Below are positions 36,479 to 46,877 of a DNA stretch of 64,000 bases, piece after piece (the first letter of the stretch is position 1; every line of letters begins with the position of its first letter). Below the pieces are notes generated by a model. That model searched no databases and was not told the DNA's origin. It saw only the letters and a list, made by a program, of their open reading frames with translations. The translations under genes were made by a program, and so were the position numbers. Source of the DNA: Gammaproteobacteria bacterium. Its GTDB lineage: Bacteria > Pseudomonadota > Gammaproteobacteria > Steroidobacterales > Rariloculaceae. The stretch is from contig JAJEGN010000007.1 of NCBI GenBank assembly GCA_022819855.1, positions 62,001-126,000 of the forward strand, written 5' to 3'.

Positions 36479-36985
36479 TCATTCCCTGCCTTTACCGCTC
36501 GCCGTTCCCTTCGTCGACCCCTTCTTGCGCACGCGTCGACTCGTTCGATACGAGCGCATCGGATCGACGATCAGGCGTCCGCGCATCGCCTGGCGGCCGA
36601 CAAGCATCCTGAAGCCCATCTCGTCGCGATTGGTCAGAGTGATCTCGACCGGCCAGGTTTCATCGCCGATGCGGATCGGCGTCCTGATGACGTTGCGCCG
36701 CTCCCGCGTCCCTCCTGAATTCGTCACCCAGCGGCAGTCGGCCAGCGGCGCGGCGCAGTCTACGACATAGCTATCGTTGTTCTGAACAGGGTGCGCACGA
36801 AAGCGGACCCAGGGTGCCCCGTCGATCTCGACGGTCTCCTGATCCCAGGCATGCAGCGCCGAGGTCCTCGCACCCGTATCGAACTTGGCCTTCACCCGGT
36901 CCAGGCCCAGGGCGGGCAAGGCGACCCACTCCCGCCAGCCAACGACGCGGCGGTCTTCCGGTTGCCCAGGGACAGTTGCGTTCAT
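36479..36985 (-). CDS. RimB-like retropepsin-type protease (ATP-dependent zinc protease family)
   Basis: The start chosen is ATG 36985, giving 168 residues. The longer frame extends into dcd. The aspartic-protease-like segment [18 protein letters not shown] carries the DTGA active-site motif, and [17 protein letters not shown] closes the domain. The C-terminal tail is very basic. In Pseudomonas a RimB protein of this family acts with RimK in controlling S6 glutamylation. The family's automatic name of zinc protease is not supported by visible metal motifs. Confidence 0.85.
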   Translation of the reverse strand: MNATVPGQPEDRRVVGWREWVALPALGLDRVKAKFDTGARTSALHAWDQETVEIDGAPWVRFRAHPVQNNDSYVVDCAAPLADCRWVTNSGGTRERRNVIRTPIRIGDETWPVEITLTNRDEMGFRMLVGRQAMRGRLIVDPMRSYRTSRRVRKKGSTKGTASGKGRE

Positions 36986-37029
36986 CGCGTTGCGCTCGCT
37001 TGTGCCGGGCTTCGGATCGGTATCGTGTG

Positions 37030-37596
37030 TCAGGCCCGCGGCAAGGTCACGCCGCGCTGCCCCTGGTACTTGCCGCCGCGGTCGGCGTAGCTGACCTCGC
37101 AAACATCGTCCGATTCGAAGAAGATCATCTGCGCGACGCCCTCGTTGGCGTAGATTTTCGCGGGCAGCGGCGTCGTGTTCGAGAACTCGAGCGTCACGTG
37201 GCCCTCCCATTCGGGCTCGAGCGGCGTCACGTTGACGATGATGCCGCAGCGCGCGTAGGTGGATTTACCAAGGCAGATCGTGAGCACGTTGCGCGGAATC
37301 CGGAAGTACTCGACGGTCCGCGCGAGCGCGAACGAATTCGGCGGAACGATGCAGACGTCTTCGTGCACCTCGACGAAGCTCGACTCGTCGAAGACCTTCG
37401 GGTCCACGATCGCCGAATTGATGTTCGTGAACACCTTGAACTCCGGCGCGCAACGCACATCGTAGCCGTAGCTCGACGTGCCGTAGGAAATGATCCGGCC
37501 GTTTTCGGACTGCCGTATCTGGGCAGGCTCGAAGGGGTCGATCATCGCGTGCCCGGCCGCCATCTCCCGAATCCACCGATCGGACCGGATCGTCAT
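37030..37596 (-). CDS. dcd: dCTP deaminase
   Basis: The start is ATG 37596, overlapping the apbC stop by one base (TGATG), and gives 188 residues, near the usual 193. Family sequences are [50 protein letters not shown], and [20 protein letters not shown] with the catalytic Glu, and [10 protein letters not shown]. The enzyme makes dUTP from dCTP, feeding dUMP and dTMP synthesis. apbC-dcd is a conserved gammaproteobacterial pairing. Confidence 0.96.
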   Translation of the reverse strand: MTIRSDRWIREMAAGHAMIDPFEPAQIRQSENGRIISYGTSSYGYDVRCAPEFKVFTNINSAIVDPKVFDESSFVEVHEDVCIVPPNSFALARTVEYFRIPRNVLTICLGKSTYARCGIIVNVTPLEPEWEGHVTLEFSNTTPLPAKIYANEGVAQMIFFESDDVCEVSYADRGGKYQGQRGVTLPRA

Positions 37597-38690
37597 CAGT
37601 CGCCCTCGACCGTGATCTTCGGAAACAGCCGGCTGTAGTCCTTCGAGGACGCCGCGAGTTCCCCGGCCGCCCGCAGCGCCACTTCGGCGAAGCGGTCGGC
37701 GACCGCGCCGTCCGGGTCGGCAGCGACGGTGGGCGTACCGCCGTCGGTGTGCTCGCCGATGTCCTTCCTGAGCGGCAGCCTGCCGAGCAGCGGCAGACCA
37801 TAGTCGCCGCTGAGCCTTGCGCCGCCGTCCGTCCCGAAGATCGACTCCTCGTGACCGCAGTTCGAGCAGACGTGAACGCTCATGTTTTCGACAACCCCGA
37901 GCACGGGCACGTTGACCTTCTGGAACATTTCCAGACCCTTGCGCGCGTCGGCGAGCGCGATGTCCTGCGGCGTCGTCACGATGACCGCGCCGCTGACGGG
38001 CACGCGCTGGGCGAGCGTCAACTGGATGTCGCCGGTGCCCGGCGGCATGTCGATGAAAAGGTAATCGAGCTCGCCCCAGTTCGTCTGTGACAGGAGCTGG
38101 TTCAGCGCCGAGGTGACCATGGGGCCGCGCCAGGCCATCGGCTGTTCCTCCGAGACGAGGAAGCCGATCGACATGGCCTTGAGGCCGTGAGCGAGCAGCG
38201 GTTCGAGCGTCTTGCCGTCGGTGGTTTCCGGGCGCCGGCCGGAGAGCCCGAGAATGCGCGGCTGGCTCGGCCCGTAGATGTCGGCGTCGAGGATGCCGAC
38301 CCGCGCCCCCTCGCGATAGAGCGCGAGCGCCATGTTCGTCGCGACGGTCGATTTGCCGACCCCGCCCTTGCCGGATGCGACCGCGATCAGGTTGCCGACC
38401 CCGGGCAAAGGCTTCAGCCCCTGCTGGACGGCATGGGTGTCGACCTTCCACTCCAGCGAGAAGCCGATCCTGGCCGCGAAATCCAGAGTCCCGCAGTGGT
38501 CCTGGATCGCCGCGAGCGCGGCGCGGCCGCCGCGTTCGAACGGAAAGCCGCACGTCACGCCGACGCGAAACCCGTCGCCATCGCCTTCGATGACGAACGC
38601 GGAACCGCCCTGGCCGAGCGGCCGCTCCGTCTGCGGCAGCACGAACCGTGCGAGATGAGCCTCGAGTTGCTGATATTCGGCGCCGGCCAT
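37596..38690 (-). CDS. apbC: Iron-sulfur cluster carrier protein ApbC/Mrp
   Basis: The start chosen is ATG 38690 ([16 protein letters not shown]), giving 364 residues, with an alternative start at 38729. The deviant Walker [10 protein letters not shown] lies at about 106-114, and [15 protein letters not shown] and [16 protein letters not shown] follow. Two cysteines in [13 protein letters not shown] bind the transferred cluster. It is the scaffold and carrier for [4Fe-4S] clusters, and its clients here may include RnfB/C, Nth and UDG. It is divergent from metG, the conserved order. Confidence 0.95.
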   Translation of the reverse strand: MAGAEYQQLEAHLARFVLPQTERPLGQGGSAFVIEGDGDGFRVGVTCGFPFERGGRAALAAIQDHCGTLDFAARIGFSLEWKVDTHAVQQGLKPLPGVGNLIAVASGKGGVGKSTVATNMALALYREGARVGILDADIYGPSQPRILGLSGRRPETTDGKTLEPLLAHGLKAMSIGFLVSEEQPMAWRGPMVTSALNQLLSQTNWGELDYLFIDMPPGTGDIQLTLAQRVPVSGAVIVTTPQDIALADARKGLEMFQKVNVPVLGVVENMSVHVCSNCGHEESIFGTDGGARLSGDYGLPLLGRLPLRKDIGEHTDGGTPTVAADPDGAVADRFAEVALRAAGELAASSKDYSRLFPKITVEGD

Positions 38691-38840
38691 GGAAAGCACC
38701 CCGATTCGGGTGTCGCGATTGTAACGCATCGCAACGGCAGTTCCGGGGCTCGTTCGAACGGACTTTCAGCAACGCGAACACCCCTTGCCCGCGGCTTAAA
38801 TGGCATAATGCGCGGCTTGCCATACGCAGCCCGGCCGTAC

Positions 38841-40967
38841 ATGACCGCGAAACGAAAAATCCTCGTGACAAGCGCGTTGCCGTACGCGAACAACTCCCTG
38901 CACCTCGGCCACCTGGTGGAGTATGTCCAGACGGACGTCTGGGTACGGTTTCAGCGTCTGCAGGGCCACGAGTGCATCTACGTGTGCGCGAGCGACGCGC
39001 ACGGCACGCCGACGATGCTCAGGGCGGAACGCGAAGGCATGGACCCCGTGGAACTCATCGCCTGGATCGCCGGCGAACACCAGCATGACTTCGAACGGTT
39101 CCGCATCAGCGTCGACAATTACCTGACGACGCATGCCTCCGAAAACGAGGAACTCACGAGCCGCGTGTTCCGAAACCTCGTCGAGGGCGGGTACATCGGC
39201 AGGAAGATGATTCGCCAGGCCTACGACGAGCAGAAGAACATGTTCCTGCCGGACCGTTACGTGCGCGGCACCTGCCCGGTCTGCGAAGCCAGGGACCAGT
39301 ACGGCGACAACTGCGAGAACTGCGCCGCGACCTACTCGCCGCTCGAACTCAAGGACCCGGTGTCCGCGGTGTCGGGCACCAGGCCGACGGTGCGCGAATC
39401 CGAGCACCTGTTCTTCCGTCTCGGCCAGTTCGAGGAGGAACTGAAGTCCTGGGTACCCGATCACGTCGACCCGGCGATGGCGCGCAAGCTCCAGGAGTGG
39501 TTCGACGCGGGCCTGAAGGACTGGGACATCTCGCGTGACCCGCCCTACTTCGGCTTCGCGATTCCGGGCGAACCGGGCAAGTACTTCTATGTGTGGTTCG
39601 ACGCGCCGATCGGCTACATGGCGAGCTTCCTGAACCTCTGCAGGAATGCCGGACTCGATTTCGAAGCATTCTGGGGCGCCGACAGCGACGTTGAGCTCTA
39701 TCACTTCATCGGCAAGGACATCGTCTACTTCCACACGCTGTTCTGGCCCGCGATGCTGAGCGGCGCCGGTTTCCGGAAACCGTCCGGAGTGTTCGTGCAC
39801 GGCTTCCTGACCATCGGCGGGGAGAAGCTCTCCAAGCGCCGCGGAACCTTCATCAGGGCCTCGACGTTCGCCAGGCACCTCGATGCCGACTACCTTCGCT
39901 ATTACTACGCCTCGAAACTCGGTCCGGGGCCGGACGACATCGACCTGAACTTCTCCGACCTCGTCGCCAAGGTCAACTCCGACCTGGTCGGCAAGCTCGT
40001 CAACATTGCCAGCCGCTGCGCGGGCTTCATCCATCGACTCAACGACGGGCAACTTGCCGGGGAACTGCCCGACGAGGCGCTGTTCGCAGAATTCGCGGAA
40101 GCCGCGGACGACATCGCCGCGGACTACGACGGAAGGAACTACGCGGCTGCCGTGCGCAGGATCATGGCGCTGGCCGACCGGGCCAACCGCTATATCGACG
40201 AGAAGAAGCCCTGGATCATGGCCAGGGACGACGATCAACGCGACGCCGTCGTTGCCGTGTGTACGCTGGGGCTGAACCTGTTCCGCACGCTGATCGTGCT
40301 GCTCAAGCCCGTGATCCCCGGGGTCACCGTGCGCGCCGAGCAGTTTCTCGCCTGCGGCGAGCTGACGTGGAACGATGCGAAGCAGCCTCTGCTCGGACAC
40401 CGCATCAAGCCGTTCAGGGCGCTGCTCAAACGCGTCGAGGCCCACACCGTCGAAGCCATCCTGACCGAGGCCAGAGACGAGGCTGCAACACCGGCCAGCC
40501 AGAAGGCGCGGACCACGCAGCGCGATCAGGCGGACCCGTCCACCGAGCCGGGCGAAGCCGATCAGGCCGGGCCGAGCGGGCAAGCCGCTGCAGGCGGAAA
40601 GGCCGGGAAACCCGCACCAACCCCGCGGGCCACGCCGATCGAAGAAATCGACATCGAACACTTCTCGAAGATCGATCTGCGCGTGGCGCGCATCGCCGCG
40701 GCAACCTACGTAAAGGGCGCCGACAAGCTGATCAAGCTCAGACTCGAGCTCGGCGATTCCGAGCGGACCGTCTTCGCGGGCATCCGCAGCGCCTACGACC
40801 CCGCAACGCTGCTCGGCAAGCATGTCGTCGTCGTCGCCAACCTCAAACCGCGCAAGATGCGGTTCGGCACCTCCGAAGGTATGGTGCTGGCGGCAGGTCC
40901 GGGCGGCAAGGACATATTCCTGCTGAGCCCGGATGACGGCGCCGAGCCGGGGATGCCGGTGAGCTGA
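38841..40967 (+). CDS. metG: Methionine--tRNA ligase
   Basis: The start chosen is ATG 38841, giving 708 residues. The class I motifs are [16 protein letters not shown] (HIGH) and [13 protein letters not shown] (KMSKS variant). The zinc-binding cysteines lie in [19 protein letters not shown]. After an Ala/Gln/Pro-rich linker (about residues 545-600) comes the tRNA-binding OB domain ([32 protein letters not shown]), as in dimeric MetG enzymes. It charges initiator and elongator tRNA-Met. It ends two bases before rnfA, so the rnf genes may be co-transcribed with it. Confidence 0.97.
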   Translation: MTAKRKILVTSALPYANNSLHLGHLVEYVQTDVWVRFQRLQGHECIYVCASDAHGTPTMLRAEREGMDPVELIAWIAGEHQHDFERFRISVDNYLTTHASENEELTSRVFRNLVEGGYIGRKMIRQAYDEQKNMFLPDRYVRGTCPVCEARDQYGDNCENCAATYSPLELKDPVSAVSGTRPTVRESEHLFFRLGQFEEELKSWVPDHVDPAMARKLQEWFDAGLKDWDISRDPPYFGFAIPGEPGKYFYVWFDAPIGYMASFLNLCRNAGLDFEAFWGADSDVELYHFIGKDIVYFHTLFWPAMLSGAGFRKPSGVFVHGFLTIGGEKLSKRRGTFIRASTFARHLDADYLRYYYASKLGPGPDDIDLNFSDLVAKVNSDLVGKLVNIASRCAGFIHRLNDGQLAGELPDEALFAEFAEAADDIAADYDGRNYAAAVRRIMALADRANRYIDEKKPWIMARDDDQRDAVVAVCTLGLNLFRTLIVLLKPVIPGVTVRAEQFLACGELTWNDAKQPLLGHRIKPFRALLKRVEAHTVEAILTEARDEAATPASQKARTTQRDQADPSTEPGEADQAGPSGQAAAGGKAGKPAPTPRATPIEEIDIEHFSKIDLRVARIAAATYVKGADKLIKLRLELGDSERTVFAGIRSAYDPATLLGKHVVVVANLKPRKMRFGTSEGMVLAAGPGGKDIFLLSPDDGAEPGMPVS

Positions 40968-40969
40968 TC

Positions 40970-41551
40970 ATGGCCGAGTTGATGCTGGTCATTATCGGGG
41001 CCGCGCTCGTCAACAACTTCGTGCTCGTCCAGTTCCTTGGGCTGTGTCCGTTCATCGGGGCATCCCGCCGCCTGGAAGGCGCGCTCGGGATGGCGCTGGC
41101 TACCGGACTCGTGCTCACGACGGCATCGGGGATCAGTTACCTCGTGGACCGCCTGCTTCTGATCCCGTTCGACGTCGAGTACCTGCGCCTGCTCGCGTTC
41201 ATTCTCGTGATCGGTGCGGCCGTGCAGCTCACCGAGCAGATGACGCGGAAGCTGTCGCCGCTTCTGCATCGGGTGCTCGGCCTCTACATTCCGCTGATCG
41301 CGAGCAACTGCGCGGTGCTCGGCGTGGCGCTGCTCAATTCGACCGCGAACCGGAGCCTGATCGCGGCGCTCTTCTACGGCGCCGGCGCGGCCATCGGCTT
41401 CGGACTCGTCCTCGCGCTCCTCGCGGGACTGCGCGAGCGCGCCGAATTCGCCGACGTGCCGAAGCCCTTCCAGGGACACGCGATCGCGTTCATTACGGCC
41501 GGTATCATGTCTCTTGCGTTTCTGGGGTTTACCGGATTCGTCAGACTTTGA
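40970..41551 (+). CDS. rnfA: Electron transport complex subunit RnfA/RsxA
   Basis: The 193-residue integral membrane protein with six helices shows [20 protein letters not shown] and [20 protein letters not shown], the paired cysteine-containing half-helices that hold a [2Fe-2S] cluster between RnfA and RnfE. It starts two bases after metG and overlaps rnfB by one base (TGATG). The Rnf complex couples ferredoxin:NAD electron flow to ion transport. In E. coli it also resets SoxR. Confidence 0.95.
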   Translation: MAELMLVIIGAALVNNFVLVQFLGLCPFIGASRRLEGALGMALATGLVLTTASGISYLVDRLLLIPFDVEYLRLLAFILVIGAAVQLTEQMTRKLSPLLHRVLGLYIPLIASNCAVLGVALLNSTANRSLIAALFYGAGAAIGFGLVLALLAGLRERAEFADVPKPFQGHAIAFITAGIMSLAFLGFTGFVRL

Positions 41552-42048
41552 TGCTCATCGGAACCGTCGTTCTCGCGGGACTGGCCCTTGGGCTGTGTGC
41601 CGTGCTCGTGCTGACCGACCGCTTGCTGCCGGCAGGCAGGGACCGGGTCGCCGAACAGGTCGAGTCGCTGTTGCCGCGCATCCAGTGCGCGCAGTGCGGC
41701 TACCCCGGCTGCCGGCCCTACGCAGAGGCGATTGCGGCCGGCGAGGCCGACATCAACCGCTGCCCTCCGGGCGGCGAGGACACGGTGAGGCGTCTCGCGG
41801 AGTTCCTCGGCCGTGAGGTCGTCGCGCTCGATACGACGCTCGGCAGTGCGAGCATGAACCGGGTCGCGCGCATCGACGAGCACAACTGCATCGGCTGCAA
41901 TCGCTGCGTACCGGTCTGCCCCGTGGATGCGGTCGTCGGAGTGCAGCAGACCATACATGCCGTCATCGCGGCGCATTGCACGGGCTGCGAGATCTGTCTC
42001 GCGCATTGTCCCGTCGACTGTATCGATCTCATCCCTCGCGATGCTTGA
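41551..42048 (+). CDS. rnfB: Electron transport complex subunit RnfB/RsxB
   Basis: The 165-residue protein has an N-terminal membrane anchor (GTVVLAGLALGLCAVLVL). A four-cysteine cluster follows (CAQCGYPGCRPYAEAI with a later NRCPPGG), and then two ferredoxin clusters (CIGCNRCVPVCPVDAV and CTGCEICLAHCPVDCI). RnfB takes electrons from ferredoxin in the complex. It overlaps rnfC by eight bases. Confidence 0.95.
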   Translation: MLIGTVVLAGLALGLCAVLVLTDRLLPAGRDRVAEQVESLLPRIQCAQCGYPGCRPYAEAIAAGEADINRCPPGGEDTVRRLAEFLGREVVALDTTLGSASMNRVARIDEHNCIGCNRCVPVCPVDAVVGVQQTIHAVIAAHCTGCEICLAHCPVDCIDLIPRDA

Positions 42049-43573
42049 GTACACACCCGACCGCAGACCGACGGGCGGCCTGAGATTGCCCGCCCACAAG
42101 GAAGCGTCCACCGCGCAGCCGATCGCCCGCGGCTTCGTGCCGCGCACGCTGGTCCTTGCGCTGCAGCAGCACCAGGGCCCGCCGACCACCCCCGTCGTGC
42201 GGCGCGGGGAACGGGTGCTCAGGGGACAGGTCGTCGCGCGTGCCCGGGCGCTTCGGTCGGCCGCCGTGCACGCTTCGACCTCGGGCCATGTGCGGGCCAT
42301 CGAGGACCGGCTCGTGCCCTCGGTGCACGCCGTTCATCGCACGCGCTGCATCGTCATCGACGCCGACGGCGAAGACGAACCGCTGCCCCCCGGCGCAGGC
42401 TCCGCCTGGCCGGAAGACCCCGAAAAGCAGCTCAAGAGCATTCGCGACGGCGGCATCGTCGGTCTCGGCGGCGGAGTGTTCCCGACCGCGGAAAAACTCG
42501 GGCCGCAAACGCCCTGCAAGGTCCTGATCATCAACGGCGTCGAGTGCGAGCCCTATATAAGCTGCGACGACATGCTCATGCGGGAGGCTGCCGCGGAGAT
42601 CGTCGACGGGGCGCTGATCATGCGCGAGCTGCTGGCGGCGCCGGAGTGCATCGTGGCGGTCGAACGAGACAAGCCGCAGGCCATCGAAGCCCTTCTCGAG
42701 GCCGGGCGGGCGAGCGGCGACGCATCGCTCAGGCTCGCCGACATCCCGACGATCTACCCGACCGGCGGTGAACGGCAACTCGTGGAAATGCTGACCGGCG
42801 AGGAAGTGCCGAGCACGCATTATCCGAGCGAAATCGGCTACATCTGCCAGAACGTCGGCACCGCTTTCGCGGTGCATCGTCTCGTCCGCGCAGGCGAGCC
42901 GCTCCTGAGCCGGGTCGTTACCGTGGCCGGCGACGGCATCGCCAGACCGCAGAACGTCGAGACACCCATCGGTACGCCGATCGGCGAACTCATCGAATTC
43001 TGCGGCGGCTATCGCGGGGACGTCGACCGGCTGATCCTTGGCGGCAGCATGATGGGCTATGCGCTGCCGAACGACGAGATGCCGATCACGAAGGGCAGCA
43101 ACTGCCTGATCGCGGCCGCGCGAACAGAGGTCCGCCAGGACTTCAGCGAACGATTCTGCATTCGTTGCGGCAACTGCGGAACGGCCTGCCCGGCCAGGCT
43201 CCTGCCCCAGGAACTGTTGCGGGCCGCGCGTGACAACGACCATGCGCTGCTCGACGAGTTCGGCCTGACCGACTGCATCGAATGCGGCTGCTGCGACGTC
43301 ATCTGCCCGAGTCACATTCCGCTGACGGAGGTGTTCCGGAACGCGAAGTTCGCTCATGCCCGGTACCAGCGGCAGGAGGTGTTCAGCGCCGAGACGCAGC
43401 AGCGCTTCCGGCGTCACGAGGAACGCGAGCGCGCCGACGTCCAGCGCGGCAAGGACCTGCAGGATCAGATCAGGCACGAGGTCGAGACTGACGAACCCGC
43501 AAGGCAGCAGGCGATCGAAGCGGCCATCGAGCGGGCGCGTCAACGCCGCAGCCAAGACACCGATTCGGAATAA
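42041..43573 (+). CDS. rnfC: Electron transport complex subunit RnfC/RsxC
   Basis: The start chosen is ATG 42041 (MLEYTPDRRPTGGLRLP), giving 510 residues. The NADH/FMN-binding part has GGIVGLGGGVFPTAEKLGP and GVECEPYISCDDMLMRE. Two [4Fe-4S] clusters follow in CIRCGNCGTACPARLLPQ and CIECGCCDVICPSHIPL. The C-terminal coiled-coil ends soon after QRFRRHEERERADVQ and is much shorter than the Ala-rich tail of E. coli RsxC. It is the NADH-interacting subunit. Confidence 0.95.
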   Translation: MLEYTPDRRPTGGLRLPAHKEASTAQPIARGFVPRTLVLALQQHQGPPTTPVVRRGERVLRGQVVARARALRSAAVHASTSGHVRAIEDRLVPSVHAVHRTRCIVIDADGEDEPLPPGAGSAWPEDPEKQLKSIRDGGIVGLGGGVFPTAEKLGPQTPCKVLIINGVECEPYISCDDMLMREAAAEIVDGALIMRELLAAPECIVAVERDKPQAIEALLEAGRASGDASLRLADIPTIYPTGGERQLVEMLTGEEVPSTHYPSEIGYICQNVGTAFAVHRLVRAGEPLLSRVVTVAGDGIARPQNVETPIGTPIGELIEFCGGYRGDVDRLILGGSMMGYALPNDEMPITKGSNCLIAAARTEVRQDFSERFCIRCGNCGTACPARLLPQELLRAARDNDHALLDEFGLTDCIECGCCDVICPSHIPLTEVFRNAKFAHARYQRQEVFSAETQQRFRRHEERERADVQRGKDLQDQIRHEVETDEPARQQAIEAAIERARQRRSQDTDSE

Positions 43574-43577
43574 GCCG

Positions 43578-44612
43578 ATGAGATTCGACGTCGCGCCCGG
43601 CCCTCATACGGCCCCGATAGCGAGCGTGCCGATCACGATGCGGCGAGTGCTCTACGCGCTGGCGCCGGCAGCGCTCGCGCACGTGTGGTTTTTCGGCTCG
43701 GGCTTCGCGATCAACTTCGTGGTCGCCACGGTCACCGCGCTCGCGGCCGAGGCCGCGGTCCTCAGGCTCAGGCGGCGGCCGACGCGCGTGCCGCTCAACG
43801 ACTGCAGCGCGATCGTGACCGCGGCGCTGTTGTCCTTCGCCATTCCACCGCTTGCGCCCTGGTGGATTCCGGCCTTCGGGGCATTCTGCGCCATCGTCGT
43901 GGCCAAGCACCTCTACGGGGGCCTCGGGAGGAACCTGTTCAATCCGGCCATGGTCGGCTACGTGGTCCTGCTCATCTCGTTCCCGGCGGAACTCACGCAA
44001 TGGATCCCGCCGCGAATGGGCGACCTCGACTACCAGCACCTGGCCTTCCTCGCGCACCTGAGCTACAGCCTGACGGGCGCGCTCCCGACCGACGTCACGG
44101 TCGACGCGCTGACACGGGCAACGCCGCTCGATCTCGTCAAGGAAGGCCTGCGCTCCGCGCAGACGTATTCCGAAATCAGGGCCGGGTCGCTCTTCGGCGG
44201 GATCGCCGGGCGCGGCTGGGAATGGATCAACAGCTTCATCGCGCTCGGCGGTCTGTACCTGCTTTACACCGGCACAATCCGCTGGCAGATACCCATCATG
44301 CTGCTCGTGGGCCTGCTGTTCCCGGCAACGCTGCTGTGGCTCTTCGATCCGGACCGCTTCGCGACGCCCGGGTTTCACCTGTTCAGCGGCGCGACGCTGC
44401 TCGGCGCGTTCTTCATCGCGACGGACCCGGTCTCGGCGGCTGAGAGCGACCGCGGCAGGCTCATTTACGGTGCGGGCATCGGCTTTCTGACGTACTGTAT
44501 CCGCACCTGGGGCGGCTACCCGGACGGCATGGCCTTCTCGGTGCTGCTCATGAACTCGGCGGTCCCGCTCATCGACCGCTATACGAGGCCGCGAATCTAT
44601 GGCCGCGACTGA
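43578..44612 (+). CDS. rnfD: Electron transport complex subunit RnfD/RsxD
   Basis: The start chosen is ATG 43578 (MRFDVAPGPHTAPI), giving 344 residues. About nine membrane helices are predicted. The flavin-attachment threonine is likely in LTRATPLDLVKEGL. FGGLGRNLFNPAMVGY-type family sequence is visible as YGGLGRNLFNPAMVGYVVL. It overlaps rnfG by 14 bases. Confidence 0.95.
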   Translation: MRFDVAPGPHTAPIASVPITMRRVLYALAPAALAHVWFFGSGFAINFVVATVTALAAEAAVLRLRRRPTRVPLNDCSAIVTAALLSFAIPPLAPWWIPAFGAFCAIVVAKHLYGGLGRNLFNPAMVGYVVLLISFPAELTQWIPPRMGDLDYQHLAFLAHLSYSLTGALPTDVTVDALTRATPLDLVKEGLRSAQTYSEIRAGSLFGGIAGRGWEWINSFIALGGLYLLYTGTIRWQIPIMLLVGLLFPATLLWLFDPDRFATPGFHLFSGATLLGAFFIATDPVSAAESDRGRLIYGAGIGFLTYCIRTWGGYPDGMAFSVLLMNSAVPLIDRYTRPRIYGRD

Positions 44613-45291
44613 AGGCAACGCGCTGCGCACGCTCCTGCTCGTCGGCGTCATCGCCGTCGGCGCGGCGGCGCTCGTCAGCGGCAGCTACGAGTTCAGCAGG
44701 GACCGGATCGAAGCCAACCGGCAGGCTCGCCTGCTGCAGGACCTGCAAAGCGTGCTCGATGCAGCCGTCAGCGAAGCCGCGCTCAATCCCACGCGCATCC
44801 AGGCGAGCGACCCTGAGCGTCTCGGCTACGAAGATCCGGTTGACGTCTACATCGTCCGCGACGAGGACCGTCCGCGCGCCACCGTGTTCCCCGCGGTCGC
44901 ACCGGACGGTTACCACGCGCCGATCCACCTGCTGATCGGAGTTTCGGCGGACGGCGTCGTGACCGGAGTGCGGGTCGTCGAACATCGCGAAACCCCGGGG
45001 CTCGGCGACGTGATCGAGATCGCGAAGTCGGACTGGATCCTGCAGTTCGACGGCAGGAGCCTGCGGTCGCCGGAACCGCCGTTGTGGACTCTGGACGACG
45101 ACGGCGGCCGCTTCGATTCGCTTACGGGCGCCACGGTGACCGCACGAGCCGTCGTCGGCGGCGTTCGCAGTGGACTTGAATTCTACGAGGCCCGCAGCGC
45201 GGAGCTTTTCGCCCGCGCCGCCGACGAAACCGCTGACAGAACAAGCGAAGGAGCAACCGGCACGGCAGCGGAGGAACCCGTCGATGAATAG
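44599..45291 (+). CDS. rnfG: Electron transport complex subunit RnfG/RsxG
   Basis: The 230-residue periplasmic-facing flavoprotein has an N-terminal helix (LLVGVIAVGAAALVSGSYEF). The covalent FMN motif FDSLTGATVTARAVVGG contains the threonine that receives FMN through a phosphoester bond. GYHAPIHLLIGVSADGVVTG matches the FMN-binding domain. The last 25 residues are Thr/Ala/Glu-rich. A 24-codon frame overlaps its stop and the rnfE start. Confidence 0.93.
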   Translation: MAATEGNALRTLLLVGVIAVGAAALVSGSYEFSRDRIEANRQARLLQDLQSVLDAAVSEAALNPTRIQASDPERLGYEDPVDVYIVRDEDRPRATVFPAVAPDGYHAPIHLLIGVSADGVVTGVRVVEHRETPGLGDVIEIAKSDWILQFDGRSLRSPEPPLWTLDDDGGRFDSLTGATVTARAVVGGVRSGLEFYEARSAELFARAADETADRTSEGATGTAAEEPVDE

Positions 45292-45358
45292 GCTCACGAA
45301 CGACGCGGCGATCACGCGCGGCGTGCCGGCGCCAGGCAGCGGAGGAGACGGCGGATGA
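45284..45358 (+). CDS. Possible 24-codon bridging ORF between rnfG and rnfE
   Basis: ATG 45284 has GGAGG nine bases upstream and overlaps the rnfG stop. Its TGA at 45356-45358 overlaps the rnfE ATG at 45355 (ATGA). The peptide (MNRLTNDAAITRGVPAPG and a Gly/Asp tail) resembles no family. It may only relay ribosomes from rnfG to rnfE, or be chance. Confidence 0.3.
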   Translation: MNRLTNDAAITRGVPAPGSGGDGG

Positions 45359-46026
45359 GCAGGGTCAGGGTGCTCATGCTCGGCGGACTTTGGCGCAACA
45401 ACCCGGCGCTCGTGCAACTGCTCGGGCTTTGCCCCCTGCTGGCCGTCACGACGACTCTGGTCAATGGTCTGACCCTGGGTCTCGCGACGCTCGTCGTCGT
45501 CGCCACGACCAACACCATCGTGTCGATGATGCGGCGCTCGCTCATGCCGGTGGTCCGCATTCCATTGTTCGTGCTGATCATCGCCTCGATCGTCACCTGT
45601 ATCGACCTGTTGACCCATGCCCTGCTGTTCGACTTGCACGAGATTCTCGGACTCTTCATCCCGCTGATCATCACGAACTGCGCGATCCTCGCGCAGGCGG
45701 AAACGGTCGCGAGCCGGCGGCCCGTAGCCGAGTCGCTGGTATCGGGAATTGCCACGGGCCTCGGTTTCTGTGGCGTTCTGGTCGTGCTCGGCGCGATCAG
45801 GGAAGTCGTCGGCCAAGGCACGCTGCTGGCGGGCTTCGATCTCCTGGTCGGCCCCTGGGCCGCGAATCTCAGGATCGACCTGCCGTTCGACGGGATGCTC
45901 GTTGCGGTGCTGCCGCCGGGCGCGTTCTTCGGGCTCGCCGTGGTGCTCGCCGTGCGCAAGCTGATCGCCGCCAGGACCGGAGCACCGGGGCGGCGGATGC
46001 GGACCGCGCGGGTGCGCCGCTCGTGA
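45355..46026 (+). CDS. rnfE: Electron transport complex subunit RnfE/RsxE
   Basis: The 223-residue membrane protein starts at ATG 45355, preceded by GGAGGAGAC. RNNPALVQLLGLCPLLAVTT and LGLFIPLIITNCAILAQAE match RnfE and mirror RnfA, carrying the second half of the inter-subunit cluster site. The C-terminus is basic. It completes the rnfABCDGE set, and nth follows as in many Gammaproteobacteria. Confidence 0.95.
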   Translation: MSRVRVLMLGGLWRNNPALVQLLGLCPLLAVTTTLVNGLTLGLATLVVVATTNTIVSMMRRSLMPVVRIPLFVLIIASIVTCIDLLTHALLFDLHEILGLFIPLIITNCAILAQAETVASRRPVAESLVSGIATGLGFCGVLVVLGAIREVVGQGTLLAGFDLLVGPWAANLRIDLPFDGMLVAVLPPGAFFGLAVVLAVRKLIAARTGAPGRRMRTARVRRS

Positions 46027-46117
46027 ACGCAGGTCGCGAACGCCGCCAGGCAACAGACCGCATCGCTGCGTCGCGCTCGCGCGCCCATCGACAACGGGTG
46101 CAGGCAGGACACTGCCC

Positions 46118-46753
46118 GTGAACGCCAGCCGGCGAGCGGAGCTCTATCGGCGCCTGGCCGAGGCCAATCCGGCTCCGACGACCGAACTCAACTACCGCTC
46201 CGAGTTCGAACTGCTCGTGTCGGTGATCCTCTCCGCCCAGGCGACCGACATCAGCGTCAACAAGGCGACGGCAGATCTCTTCCCGGTCGCGTCGACGCCC
46301 GCGGCAATGCTCGAGCTCGGCGAGGAGCGGCTCAAGGGCTACATCAGGACGATCGGCCTCTTCAACAGCAAGGCCGCCAACATCATCAAGGCCTGCCGGA
46401 TCCTCGTCGACAGGCACGGCGGCGAAGTCCCCCGCGCACGCGACGCGCTCGAAGCCCTGCCGGGCGTCGGCCGCAAGACCGCCAACGTCATCCTGAACAC
46501 GGCCTTCGGGCAACCGACCATCGCCGTCGACACGCACATCTTCCGCGTTTCGAACCGGACAGGACTCGCGCCCGGCAAGAACGTTCGCCTGGTCGAAGAC
46601 AAACTGCTCAAGGTGACGCCGGACGAATTCAAGAAGGACGCGCATCACTGGCTCATCCTGCACGGCCGCTACGTCTGCAAGGCGCACAGACCCGCGTGTC
46701 CGGATTGCCTCATCGCCGATCTTTGCGACTACCGCGACAAGACGACCCTCTGA
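46118..46753 (+). CDS. nth: Endonuclease III
   Basis: The 211-residue protein starts at GTG 46118. The helix-hairpin-helix with catalytic Lys is LEALPGVGRKTANVILNTAF, and the catalytic Asp is in IAVDTHIFRVSNRTG. The C-terminal [4Fe-4S] loop C-x6-C-x2-C-x5-C is YVCKAHRPACPDCLIADLC. The bifunctional DNA glycosylase/AP lyase removes oxidised pyrimidines. Its location after rnf is conserved and fits oxidative-damage repair. Confidence 0.97.
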   Translation: MNASRRAELYRRLAEANPAPTTELNYRSEFELLVSVILSAQATDISVNKATADLFPVASTPAAMLELGEERLKGYIRTIGLFNSKAANIIKACRILVDRHGGEVPRARDALEALPGVGRKTANVILNTAFGQPTIAVDTHIFRVSNRTGLAPGKNVRLVEDKLLKVTPDEFKKDAHHWLILHGRYVCKAHRPACPDCLIADLCDYRDKTTL

Positions 46754-46877
46754 GCGGTCGGCCCGAACCACCCCGGCGAAGTACGACGCTTCGTGGCTCG
46801 AAGGAACACGGAGGCGTCCCGGTAGCCGCGGACGATTGGGTTGATCCGGGATGGGTCTCGCTCGACCGGGTCGAGTG

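Noticed and set aside
38796..40823. 675-codon antisense frame within metG
   Set aside because: Mirror frame of metG with unnatural composition and no motif.
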